DNA from: Blastomussa wellsi
Taxonomy: Eukaryota > Cnidaria > Anthozoa > Scleractinia > Plerogyridae
DNA length: 64,000 nucleotides
Assembly (NCBI GenBank): GCA_947652115.1
Contig: OX393567.1
Coordinates: 592,001 to 656,000 of the forward strand
Direction of reading: 5' to 3'
The notes under the pieces are model-generated. The model worked only from the letters and a program-made list of their open reading frames with translations. It made no database searches and was not told the DNA's origin. The position numbers and the translations under genes are program-made. Of this stretch, positions 1 to 12,200 are shown piece by piece (within the stretch, counting starts at the first letter, position 1; each line of letters begins with the position of its first letter).

Positions 1-1345
1 ATACTACAAATGTTTTAAAATAAATTTAATTTTGGTTTAAAAGAAAAAAAATTAAGAAACAGACATGAAAAAACAAAAATAAACTAGAGTATATTTACAA
101 AAAAAACAGTAAATAAAAAAAACACAAAGAATAAAATCAGAATTTTGATTTCATTACCAAATACATTTGAATTTTAAAAATTCTGTGAGAACGACCGGCC
201 TTCTCATGGCCGGTCGTTCTCATACAAAATTACAAAAGTGTTCTCATAGCCCGCTATATCCGTAATCAGCGGTCTTCTAATCAAAGATGGCGGAAAGGTC
301 GATCCAAAGCAGTGACTGGGAGGACGAAGCAGATCTACGCTATGTTATGAAAAATTTCAGACGAAAGGAGATTCTGGACCTTAATTGTTCGTCGGGATTT
401 TCTTGAACATGCTTAGAGTTTGGGAACTTTGAGCAGAAGACTGGTTCAAAAAGGTTCACCAGTGCAGTAAGACACGACTAAGAGGGTCTTCAAATTCTGC
501 TTTGTGTGGTGTTGTCAAACCAAGTTTACCGGGGGTGGGAGGGTGCTCCCATATGAACAAAAGGCATACTAGGCGGGGGGGGGCTGCAGCGCTCCCCAGT
601 TCAAAAAATTTTCGACATTTTTCAGGCAAAATGCGTAAAATTCGAGCAGCATCAGTTGCAATTTTTGGGCAGTTTTATACCAGTTTGATCCTGACACATT
701 CGGGAATTGTTTATTTTTTTTTGTGCAGGGGGTTTAAGCTCTCCTAAGTCCAAAGGTACATAGGCGTACGGGCAACTTCGGACTTTGGGGGGCTGTATAG
801 CTGTAACCTCCATGTCCGAAACAACACAATTTCCGAATGCGTTCACATTAAACCGGTATACAACCACCCAAAAATTACTACTGCTTTTGCCATTTTGCCC
901 AAAAAAATGTCAAATGTGTTTTTGAACCAGTCTTCTGCTCAAAGTTCCCAAACTCTAAGCATGTTCAAGAAAATCCAGACGAACAATTGAAGTCCTCCCA
1001 ATCACTGCTTCGGATCGACCTTTCCGCCATCTTTGATTAGCCCGCTGATCACGGATATAGCAGGCTATGAGAACACTCGGCCGCCGTCAAACATTTCGTT
1101 TTCAATTACAATTTTGTATGAGAACGACCGGCAGTCTCATGGCCGGTCGTTCTCACAGCATTTTTAAAATTCAAATGTATTTGGTATTGAAATCGAAACT
1201 CTGATTTCATTCTTTGTGTTTTTTGATTTACTGTTTTTTTGTAAATATACTCTAGTTTATTTATTTATTTATTTTTTTCATTTCCGAAACATGTTTCTTA
1301 ATTTTTTTCTTTTTTTTAAACCAAAATTAAATTTATTTTAAAACA
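1..1345. mobile_element. Long terminal-inverted-repeat element, non-coding
   Basis: The arms at about 1-457 and 919-1345 are reverse complements of each other with small indels; the left end may run off the window. Each arm carries its own small hairpin (187-220 and 1119-1157) built on GAGAACGACCGGC and its complement. A third partial copy of that motif starts near 1424. No transposase ORF is present in the roughly 460-base centre. This looks like a foldback or MITE-type DNA element. The superfamily cannot be assigned because no clear target duplication was seen. Confidence 0.75.
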
Positions 1346-2395
1346 GAAAAAAATTTATTCAACGAAAAAGGGTTTTTTTATTTTGTTTTTCTTCGGATAT
1401 TTAAGAATTTGGCCCAATTTTTCTGTGAGAACAGTCGGCCACCATAGAAGAGATCAGAAAAGTAATGGAAAAGAGTAAATATTTCACTAAAATTTGTAGC
1501 TGCACATGTCATGAGAATTGCAACCTAAATTGATACAGACTGTAACAAAATTAATCATTCATGGCGCGATTTCACGGCCTGAAATTTGAAAATACTTCAT
1601 CTCTTTTTCTCCAGTTTGTTCACTTCAGTTTGCATGAAAGTTTAAATCAAACAAAGTTTATTTCAAGTTCATTTCATTTGTCCACCTTTAATAGTAAATT
1701 TAAGGTTTTCAAAGTGAACAAAACGAACAACATCTGGCTCAAGTCTCGCACATGGTAATCTGATACGCATCACATTTTCGCCAAGTTTGTTCCTTTTATT
1801 TGCTCACCACATTATCGCTTTACTCTTCAGCACAATGCGATAATGATGCAGAATATTTACAGTATTTATTGATGTCAACACCGGACCTCACGTCCTAAAT
1901 ATTGCAACGTAACAATTCTACAAATTCATTCATTTATTCCATGGGCAAAAATAGGGAGTCTGAATTGCTGTTCAACAGCAATGTTGTTTTAGTAAGGAAC
2001 CTACTTAAGATGGCTCATCTCAGTTTTTCAGAACCACACCAACCCAGCCTTGCAAGGCTACAGCTTCGCTGTCTTTCGCTGTTGGTCGGGCAAGACTTTT
2101 CGCACATCAACTAGAGTTTGAATAAGGTTTCCAAAAATGTTGATTTCAATGGCATCAGTGTTACAATAGCAACAAAATGATGACGTCATGGTTTCTGAAA
2201 ATCAGCATTTTTCTCGAAATCCAGACCTAAACTTTTAAAACGAATCAACGTCCTTTCTAGTATACATGTAGATCTTCAACACTGCAAAGTTTGAAAAAAT
2301 TATATGAGAGCATTTTTGAAAAAAAGCTAGTTGAATATTTTGCTGTCAAAATTTAACAAGTTCTCCTTAGTATCTGTTAGTTAGTGATTGTAGCG

Positions 2396-3340
2396 ACTTC
2401 CTGTAGATGGTAACAATGTCCTTTCCATGTTTTATACCTTTGGCATAGAACAACTTTCCTGAAAGGTTTCATCCAATTTGCTTCACTAGATTTCTCCCTG
2501 CGAACTCAAAAGTAATGTCTTTAATATTCACATTTTTCTCATAGGAGCGTCTTTGATATGGGAACATCTATGTAAAAACTAGTCGATAGAATTTTTTTAA
2601 AATCTCTAGATTTAAAGTCCAGCATGTTATGTGTCATCCCTGAAAATTTCAAAGGCATTGAACCATTTTAAGAGGGCGAAATATTTATAAAGATATTTAT
2701 AAAGATATAAGTTTATCTTTTGTCTACATTCTACATATTTGTGTGCTTTGGAATCAGCAAGTTTGTCATGCTTGACTTGCCGCGCTTGATTACAGCCTGG
2801 ACAATAGTGAAAATTTCATTCTCAATACAATATCAATTAGCATAAGGCTGTGGTGACGAGTGATGCAGCAGATCTCGTTTTGGAAATGACAATAAAACAA
2901 GCAACAGGAACGATGCCCCTAGTCCCTAAAACAATAACAACTGCTACCAGTATAATTACAATGTATAATTGCAAGCTTACGAGAGCTGCAACACAACTGC
3001 ATGTGATGTATCACCACAGCCTTATGCTAATTGCTATTGTATTACGAATGAAATTTTCACGATTGTCCAGGCTGTAATGAAGCGCGGCAAGTCAAGCATG
3101 ACATAGCATGCTAGACTTTCGATCTACAGATTTTAAAAAAATTCTATCGCCTAGTTTTTACATAGATGCTCCCATATCAAAGACTCCCCTTCTATGAGAA
3201 AAATGTGAATATTAAAGACATTACTTTTGCGTTCGCAGAGAGATATCTAGTGAAGCAAACTGGATGAAACCTTTCAGGAAAGTTGTTCTATGCCAAAGGT
3301 ATAAAGCATGAAAAGGACATTGTTACAATCTACAGGAAGT
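2396..3340. mobile_element. Large palindromic element cut by the assembly gap
   Basis: The sequence from 2396 to about 2850 is repeated in reverse complement from about 2990 to 3340, the last base before the gap. Shared landmarks are ACTTCCTGTAGATGGTAACA on the left and TGTTACAATCTACAGGAAGT on the right, plus matching GGCTGTGGTGA and TCACCACAGCC blocks near the centre. The short ORFs inside look incidental. A near-perfect palindrome of this length is a plausible cause of the gap. Confidence 0.75.
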
Positions 3341-3540
3341 NNNNNNNNNNNNNNNNNNNNNNNNNNNNNNNNNNNNNNNNNNNNNNNNNNNNNNNNNNNN
3401 NNNNNNNNNNNNNNNNNNNNNNNNNNNNNNNNNNNNNNNNNNNNNNNNNNNNNNNNNNNNNNNNNNNNNNNNNNNNNNNNNNNNNNNNNNNNNNNNNNNN
3501 NNNNNNNNNNNNNNNNNNNNNNNNNNNNNNNNNNNNNNNN
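3341..3540. other. Assembly gap of 200 N
   Basis: Two hundred undetermined bases. The gap begins exactly where the right arm of the 2396-3340 palindrome would end. The round length suggests a placeholder, not a measured size. Confidence 0.99.
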
Positions 3541-3622
3541 TTAAAACTCAAATTTTTTAATTTTAGTTTTTTCTGACGTCACGTGAAAACCAAGAATATC
3601 CTGGTCCCAGAGGTCACTTGCA

Positions 3623-3623
<1 letters not shown>

Positions 3624-3696
<73 letters not shown>
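3624..3696. repeat. (TTA)n microsatellite
   Basis: About 24 uninterrupted TTA/TAT units. It produces artificial poly-leucine, poly-asparagine and poly-isoleucine ORFs on both strands, which should not be annotated. It abuts the dispersed repeat at 3697. Confidence 0.97.
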
Positions 3697-3698
<2 letters not shown>

Positions 3699-3862
3699 GG
3701 AGGTCCGGCGGCCCGAAGGGCCGCCAAGCAGAGCCCCATACTCATATGGGAAAGAAAACGAAACCGATGAGTTGATTTTCTCATGGTTATCATGGCTAGT
3801 GGTATTGCTCGTGGGCGCGTACGCACGACGACGACGAAGTCGCGCAACATGGCGGCCATAAA
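3697..3862. repeat. Dispersed repeat, copy 1 (CGGAGGCCC type)
   Basis: Starts with a short GC hairpin (GGCGGCCCGAAGGGCCGCC) followed by AAGCAGAGCCCCATACTC and ends in a CG-rich ACGACGACGA stretch. A second diverged copy lies at 36018-36175 within an intron of ATG13, with the same order of blocks. No coding capacity seen. Confidence 0.7.
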
Positions 3863-3994
3863 TAGCCATGCCTTGTAACACCTTGTCAGCCTTATCAGCT
3901 TTTGTATAATAACCAAATCAATGCGCGCGCTCTGATTGGTGAATCAGCTATGGTTTATTGTGCCAGTAAACTCATTGATAAATCGCCTGTCTTC

Positions 3995-4542
3995 TGAATT
4001 ATTATATAAAAGCAATAGACCACAAGTTTCTATGGTTTATAGGCTGATAAACCACTTGGGATGTTGGAAGAAAACTCGAAGAATTCGTCAACCACTCGCC
4101 TACGGCTCGTGGTCGATTTACAAATTCTTCTCGTGTTCTGCCAACATCCGCGTGGTTTATCAGCTTTTAGTATATTCTCAGCTCCGACTATTGCATTTCT
4201 AGCTTTTTGATTGGCTAAAAAACTCCGACTATGAGCCAATAGTCGGAGTTTTACGTCAAATGGAAAATAGTGCGCCAAGTTTAAAAATTTTCCGCACGAA
4301 GTTTTTAACTTGTATGCTCTTTCCGGACGCTTTGTAAAATTGTGGAAATAAAAATCGGCGAAAAAACCCGGTTTGAGAATTTACTAAAACAATTATTCCA
4401 TTCGCCCTTGTTGGATATGAAGTGATTATAACCAACGAGCGCGTAGCGCGAGTTGGTTATTTTATCACTTCATATCCAACGCGGGCTCATGGAATAATTG
4501 TTATATAAACCATAGAAACTTGTCGTCTATTGCTTAAACATC
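3995..4542. mobile_element. Nested foldback repeat cluster
   Basis: An outer inverted repeat pairs AGCAATAGACCACAAGTTTC near 4011 with GAAACTTGTCGTCTATTGCT near 4515. Inside are three further hairpins: 4038-4165 (arms with GATAAACCAC and GTGGTTTATC), 4183-4252 (CTCCGACTAT arms) and 4388-4502 (ACAATTATTCCAT arms around GCGCGTAGCGCG). This resembles the hairpin families at 15813-15905, 47918-48013 and 49075-49247. Non-coding, probably layered MITEs. Confidence 0.65.
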
Positions 4543-4901
4543 TTTGTTATAAGACATCCATGTTATGGTCAATTGACAGCTGTCAAATCGAGGTATCCGC
4601 TGACCAGTATCACATGACCAGATCACGGGCTCAGGTTAGATCTCATCCAGGTAACTAGATTTTTTGAAGTTGACCTCTGACCAGGCATTGGTTTTCTTCA
4701 TTGATCGCATGCTCGGGACCGATTTTTTTCTTCTAGCAGCATTTTTTAACTTTTTATGGTCATTCTTAGCGAAAATTCTGCAATTTTTAATTATTTATTT
4801 CAGAGAAATTATTAAGAACCAGCAAAAATACGGAGCTCGAGCTCCGCTTTTAGGCTTGGATAAATCTATATAATCAAAGATTAGAAAAGAAATCTATCAT
4901 A

Positions 4902-5035
4902 ATGTATAAGACTTTACATGGGATGACACCAGAATATTTACAATCAAAATTTGTTTATCGCGACAACGCGAGTGCGTATCGTTTGAGGAATACCGGAAAC
5001 AAACTAGCTCTTCCACAACCTCGCACTGATTATCT
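4902..5035 (+). mobile_element. LINE reverse-transcriptase C-terminal fragment, copy 1
   Basis: The frame from 4902 encodes MYKTLHGMTPEYL, followed by LRNTGNKLALPQPRTDY, the end of the reverse-transcriptase ORF of CR1/L2-type LINEs common in cnidarians. It is interrupted after about 45 codons by TTATCTTATC microsatellite sequence. A second copy of the same family, on the other strand and extending further, is at 25638-25885 in an RPS16 intron. Dead fragment. Confidence 0.75.
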
Positions 5036-5065
5036 TATCTTATCTTATATATATTATCATCATCA

Positions 5066-5437
5066 TTACCATTTGCTTCGTTTGTGACTAAACAAAACAA
5101 TTTTTTCAGAGGCGACAAGCCTAAAAATCCAATCAACTTTCAGTTTATCAGGAAGCAAGCGGGGAGGTGCCTTCCACAAAGCCTCGTATCCGGAAATTTC
5201 GGTCCCAAGAATGTCCTTCGGAAGCAAATGTTCTAAGTGCATAAACGTAAAAGAGCGCAAGTCATTTTTCCAGTCATGTGACCAAAAGAAGTCTGGGGAG
5301 AATGGAATTCCATCAGCCTTGTACCCACGCGTCCCCTTCCCGGTTACCGATTTGGCGCAAAATTTCGTCGTCATCTGTTCCCATGCTCTTACGCATACTT
5401 CGCGCTCGCCTGAGCGGGTTACATGCTCAGTCTTCAA
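5066..5437 (-). CDS. Unidentified ORF, 123 codons
   Basis: A single open frame whose composition looks protein-like: few low-complexity stretches and blocks such as GYKADGIPFSPDFFWSHDW. I do not recognise a domain. It starts among repeats and directly follows a LINE fragment on the other strand, so it may be part of an unrecognised transposable element or an exon of a degraded gene. No splice sites were convincing. Treat as hypothetical. Confidence 0.25.
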   Translation of the reverse strand: MKTEHVTRSGEREVCVRAWEQMTTKFCAKSVTGKGTRGYKADGIPFSPDFFWSHDWKNDLRSFTFMHLEHLLPKDILGTEISGYEALWKAPPRLLPDKLKVDWIFRLVASEKIVLFSHKRSKW

Positions 5438-6289
5438 ATACCAGGGTTAAAGGTCCGTTAGCTAGAAGAATTCACGGGAAACTCAAGAAGGAATTGTTGA
5501 TCAGTTAATGTGGGTTTGCCAAATTGAAACAAACGGATGTCTCTCAACGAGACCCTCTGAATGACGGATACCTGCTGATGGTCCAGGCCAGCAAATTTAA
5601 AAACAACACACACATTAAAACAGCGTTTTATTTTTAATTACAGGCACAAAAGGATAGAATGATACAAACAGGCCTGCAATTACGTCAAGGAAAATCGACT
5701 GGGTCAATTTACAGAGGCACTTCGATATTAATTCTCAGCTAAAAGGGCAAAACTTGATTTTAAATCAAACTTAAGTCACTTTCCACTTCAGAAACCTCAG
5801 GGAGACTGGACTCCACTCAAAATAAACCCGACTTTTAGTCTTTTTGGATTCGAAAGGGCAACGATTTGACCGAAAATTGATAGGACGTGTTAACTTGTAA
5901 TGTTCCTGTGACGAATATCTCCTGGTGCTCCGCTGCCGCCATTTTAAATTTTGTCTCTGCACAATGATATCAGAAACAGAAACGCGTTTAGGGTTTCAGG
6001 AGTAACTTGTTGAGCAATTTACTCCATACTTTAAAACTATTATTTTTGCAAAATTTCCAACTAAAAATACACTGCGGCGCATGAAGAAAGTTTAAAAAAG
6101 AAACCAAAAAGCGTACGAAATCAAATAAAAGAAACCGACAGGCGTACTCAATCAAATAAAAGAAACCACAAGGCGTACTAAATCAGTCTCCTCCATAAAT
6201 AAACCAGTTCTAACTCAAGTTTTAACTAAGTCAACTGTACAAAGCTCGCAAGTTGATTAAAATGGTTTCTGCGTTCGAGAATAAACTAT
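5438..6289. other. Non-coding interval downstream of API5
   Basis: No gene recognised. It contains short tandem-like blocks AATCAAATAAAAGAAACC repeated three times around 6117-6185 and should include the API5 3'UTR (minus strand). No unambiguous polyadenylation signal was seen close to the API5 stop. Confidence 0.5.
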
Positions 6290-9200
6290 CTAAAATCTGC
6301 CTCCTCTCCATCCCCTTCCGCGACCTCTGTTCCGTCCGCCTTGTCGAACTCCCCGACCCCGGCCCCCGTCAGGCATGGTTTGACCCTTGACGACACCATT
6401 GGAGGCTCCAGCGCGCCGACCCGGTGGAGTGTAAACAGTGACCGTACTACCCTTGCTCTTCTTGGCCTGTTTTGTCTCGGGAGGAAGGTCGAAGGTGATC
6501 GGCGTGATACCGGCACGTTTTCGTCTGCGGAAAACATAACAAGATAGCAAATGAGATACTAAGGGCTTAGTGAACTTCATTCCAGTCTACACAGAACATT
6601 TATCATAGCAGATCACCCGGAGGTATGAGAACTAGCAGACGTTTTTGTGTTCGTCACGTGCTTGACACGAGCAATAAGAATATCAAGGGAGGAAACACCT
6701 ACGACGGTTTTTTGTAATACTTTTTGCAGCTGAAACTTCAAAACTGCTGTTTGTTCAATGTTTCATGTCAAACACAGCAACGAAAAATTAGATTATAATG
6801 ATCAATAATATTACTGCATGATGGCAAATATCATCATTCCGACATAGCTGCTAATCATAACCCTGTTTCAAACTTAATTCTGTAACAATCTTATGTACGA
6901 CAACAAGCACGCGCTTAATAATATTTTTATACATACTTGGTGGCCTGTTTTAACGCAACATCATTGAAGCGAAGGTGTTGTGGTTTACTTCAAAACTTGC
7001 AGCGTTTCGTCATAAATTTTCCATTAAATAAATCACTGTTTGCGACTGGACATACAGAATAAGGATTGCAGACGAGAACGTACATGTAATTTGAGGCCGG
7101 GGCGGGAGGACACTTGATGTTTTACAACAGTTTTTTGTTGCTTTTTGTGGAACAAACCAACTTACTTTTCATCCACGAGTGTATTTTTCTCCTCTTTCGG
7201 GGAGGTTACTGTGGATGTTTGCGTCTTCGTCTACAAATTAACAAGAATAACACTTGTGACTTGCATTTAAATAGCTAGTTATTTTTTTATAAAACCTTCG
7301 CATAATGTGGTTCAAAAACAGTCTGGCATGCAAGACAGAAAACCTGTACTATGCACTAATAAAATTAATATCTGCCAAGTCCATACTTACCGGTGGTTTC
7401 CACGATAACGTTATAATACTCTTAAAGGAAGGTGGATTATGAAACAAGTCCTGAAAAAAGACCAGCAAATCATTACAATTCAGAGCACCAATGAAGGGAA
7501 AACAAAATTCCTTGGCTTTACACTAACCCAAAAACTATTTCATGGATTATTAATAACTGCATCGCTAAGTGGATGTTGGGTTCAGAGACATCCAGAAGCT
7601 TCCACTATTGGCAGCTAGCTCCTAGATGGAGACTGCTCCCATGGCTGGCAAATCCTGGCAACACAGTCATGAGCCCCCATGCAGTAAAGGGAAACAGGCA
7701 CCCGTCACACTGAATAAGTAGTGGAACGAGGGAAGGAAGGGGTGGGGAGAAATCCCTGCAAGATGAGCTGCCACAAGAGAGCGATGCAAACGTTCAAACT
7801 CGATGCACATACAGGAACACCTCCATGCATTGAAGAGCACGTGGAATTCCAATGCATGCGCTTATGCCAACACTGTTGACTACTAGAGACCGCTAACGCT
7901 CTGTTGTTAACTCCGTTAAATTGCATTCAATTAACTGCATTAATAAAGGTAGTAAAATAAATAAAACACAATCAAACCTAAATCAACCTTTGTGACATAC
8001 CTTTATGACAGCATTTATATTTGAAGTTGTCCTAAGGGCTACAATCTTTATTTTATTTTCTTCTTCCTGAAGGGCAGGACCTGATTTCCCTTGTAATGAC
8101 AATCTCAGTTGTTTTATGTACACTTGACAGCCTTGAGCAAAGTATTGAAGCCTGTGGAAAAATAAACAGAATAATATATCTCATGTTTGCAACAGGAGTG
8201 GAGATGAAGAAGTGAATGTGGGTTGAGTTTGTTGTTGGTTCCACCTTGCCTAAGGGTTTTTCTCTGGCTTCTCTAATTTTCTTCCTTCCTGAAGAGCCAT
8301 AATTTTTAAATTCCAGCTTGATCTTGATAGAAGACCCGCATGAAAATGAACTAAGGCTGATGCTCTAAATATCGTGATAGTTTTAAGTAAGGGCTGCTGG
8401 ACAGTTCTAATTTTTCATGCAGATCTCGTAAACAATAGCCTTCAATTTTATCACATGAATAAACAAGAAGACAAGGCGACTGCACAATATTTGACAGTCG
8501 AAAGTAGAACTTTACCTTAATCGGAAATCTTTTAGACGATCTGCTGCACTTGCATCGGTTAAAAACTCTGGGTTCTGAAAGATAAATAGATACATATGCA
8601 CATCTTTCAATGTTGTATTAGCAGGATCGGCTTGTAAACAAACTAAACAATAAAAAAACTCCAAAACTATCTTTGACAAACACTTTCCCTGCTTTGTTTT
8701 GTGAGAATGTGGCTGCACATGCAAGTTGAAATAGATTTCTAGAGGTTATTAAAACACTGATTTTGTTAACTAGCCTACAGTTGTTATGTAAAAAGGAGAG
8801 CAGAAATTGAGGAAGGACAAAGGCAGATGGCCTAAAATGCAGACATTGATTTGTGATCAATCTTATACTGTATTCAATGCTGAAGTGGCATACCTCTTTT
8901 GCTAGTTGGTGAAATGCAAAAATAAGACACTCTACATAGGAAAACTGAAGCTTTGGTTCAGAGTTTTCTTCAGTGTTTTTCTCCTCTTCTTCACCAGGGG
9001 GAAGTGGCATGTATTCCTGAGGTCAAACGGAAAGAATGGCAATTAATGCATTACATAAATTGATTAATTTTATGGCAATCCCCTTCACTTTACTATCCTT
9101 TTAGTTCTACATAAAGGATAATCATGTTAAGAAACTCTCACTTGACAAAACTTGGATAGAAATTCATAACAAAAGAACTACTGACCAACAGTAACAATAC

Positions 9201-12200
9201 CAGGGAGTACATTCACAGACTGAACTCAAGACATACCTTTAATATGGACTCCAAAATACTTTGTGCACTAAAATAAACCTTTGCACCAGTTTGAAACGCA
9301 TCAGACGTTTCATTTCTCCTTTTTGCCAAATACCGACTATTTATAGCATTCAAAAGTGACAAAACTGTGCATCATTTGTTGCAGGACATAGACGTCACGA
9401 ACTGATTTCCATGCATGTTTACAAAGACTTGATGCGATGCAATCAGTTTGTGACCCAGGAATAGACCCATGCCCCTTCTGACACGGTCTTGCAACAAATG
9501 ATTCTCTGTTTCTCATAATTTTTGAATGCTATAAAATGCCAGCATTTGGTAAAAAGCAGAAGCAAAAGTTGTAATACGTTTCAAACACGTGCAAAGGTTT
9601 ATTTTAGTGACATAAATATTTTTGTGCTGTAGATGCACTTTAAACCTTACCAAAAGTAAATTGTAGATAGGTTCTATAGCTGCCTTGATATTTTCATCTG
9701 TGAGGCCATGTGGTGACATTTCTGCACATAATTTCAACATCTCTAGCTTGACATCTTCACCATCTGATGCAGCCAGTTCATTCAGCTTTGGTAGAATGCT
9801 CTGCACTATATACACAAAGAATGTCTGTGCAGATGCTCCTTTCTGCAACAACAAACAAAATTATGTGCTTCCAAATTCACACCTAAGCCACACTAACTAG
9901 GTAAAAAGGTCTGGTTAATACACCAACGGCCAATGTTATTCTGATGGAAATAAAACTGCAACTTACCACAAAATATGGAATAGCTTGTCTAGCACATGAA
10001 AGGAATCTATCAACTACATCATTGTCACTAGGCTGGAAGAATCAAGGTACAAAAACATATCAGACTTAATTGCTTGACATTCTCACTTTTTAAATGCAGA
10101 TGCTTTTGTGTTGTCAATGCAAGCGTTGCATCTCTTGTTTCACCAAACAATGACACTCAAAATAATAGTTGGACATCAGACAATGGTTGATCAAATTTTT
10201 ACATGTGTGACAAAATCCCACAAGTGGTTGGTGTGACAAATTGCTTAATGCCATGCTGTACATTTGTAAATAAAAAATGAACAGTCCATTTTCTTCAAAT
10301 TTGAAAGTGTATGTTGTTTATATGCATTACAGCAAGATGAAAATATTATGTAAAAAAGAAAATACGGCAATGTCCTATAACATTTCATTTTGTCCAACCA
10401 AAATGGTGACACTGTTGGACATACAGAGTACAAGGTTGTATATCCTGTATGAGAAGAAAATTTATATATTTTTGGTTTTCATTAATGTCATAAAATTTTA
10501 AAAACAAAATTCGCTCGGCCTACTAAATTTTTATGGTCGCCACATGAAAGAAATCCTAAAAATACATCTATTCACAAGTTTCCAGCTAGATAGTATCCTT
10601 TCTGTTTGAAATACAGCATGTTGAATTTTTGAGATTCCCGCCATACGTGACTTCACAATGGCGCAGTGACAAAGCTGTCGTGCTTAAAGAAAGGGCCTTT
10701 TCGTCAAATGTTTGCAGTTTAAAGATGTGTGTATACGCTAGATTGTGAGGAAAGAGCAGTCGCTTTCATAACAAAAGTGAGTGCCAGATGTTTTCTTTGA
10801 TTTCCGGCTGCCATCAAGCTAGGCACCAACATGGCATTTCCATACTGAGCTCTATAAATTTGTGAGAAATGCTTTGGCAAATAACTCAAGAATGGTGTAC
10901 TGCACAGACCTGTTGTTTATCTATTAATATTTTATAACATTTTAATTTATCAGATTTTTTCATTGCATGGTTTAGAGTTTATTTTTTGATGGCATGACAG
11001 TGAAAACCAGCTATAGGGCTGCCTTGCGAAGTGTCAGAAAAAATGATTGCTATCACAGGCTTTGCCTATTCAAGTAGTTTGCACCTGGAATGCATGGTTA
11101 CTATAGGGCTGCCTTGCGAAGTGTCAGAAAAAACGATTGCTATCACAGGCTTTGCCCATTCAAGTAGTTTGCACCTGGAATGCTTGGTTAAGTTCTGCTT
11201 GTTCTGCCACAATATCTGCAAGTTCTTGGTGAGCACTGGCCATTACTTTCAGTGACGATAAGATGGTCATAAATGTGCGAAACTCTTCTCCAGTGACATC
11301 TGCCATGGCCTGTGGCAAAAACATAACTAGTTTAGATCAAGGAATACTCAAAGTAAACAACAAACTGGTCACGAAAGCTGTGGTCTCAGAATCAGTAAGG
11401 TTTAAACAGTATGACCAGTACAACAATGCAAGACATCAGAGTTGTTTACCATTTACTTGAGTAAGTGGTAACCGTGCCATGTGTCATGTTGTCTGTCATT
11501 TTATTAGCCGAGAGATTATCATCCCTGACCACAGCAAGCATGACCGACACAACTTACATGCACATTGTATCATGTAAGCCCATTATTTAGAACAAAAATA
11601 TATTAAAGGAATTTTTCATGACAACCCAGCGACATCCAGAGGACCAAAGACCAAAGTGATTGAGCAGGCAGAAGGGTATTGCAAAGTGCAAAGAAGCTAT
11701 TTCCACCTTTTAAGAGTAAAACTGGACACCAGAAGTTGTTGAAGCAACCTACCATCCTGGACAGCAAAATTCCATTCAATGGGAGTAGAAATTTGACAAT
11801 TATGTCTTTAATGATGTAAAAATGTGGACACTCAGTAAATGAAGCTAACCTTTTTAATTTCCTCAACAAGGTATTCCTCTGTTTCTGGTGAGGGATGTAA
11901 CACCTTTTTTCCATATTCTTCCACAGCACCACTTAAAAACTTGATAGCACTTTCTCTGGACACTTCCTCTCCACTAAGAATTTGTGAAAATAGTCCTCCA
12001 ATGGTTCCTGAAAGATTTAATTACCACACGGAAACTAAGACTTAGCTTTTCGGACCTTTTGCAACATCTTAATCTACAGTGTTGTGTGTAGTTCCTTTTC
12101 ATCATTACTCCATATCTTAATACACATTGTTCAAACTCAACTCTGTTCAATTTTTTTCAAACCTTTTGGCTCCATTTTAAACAATGATGCGAGTGCATTT

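Noticed and set aside
3283..3576. ORFs made mostly of X
   Set aside because: They read through the 200-N gap.
3579..3916. ORFs rich in leucine, asparagine or isoleucine on both strands
   Set aside because: They are translations of the (TTA)n microsatellite at 3624-3696 and have no independent support.
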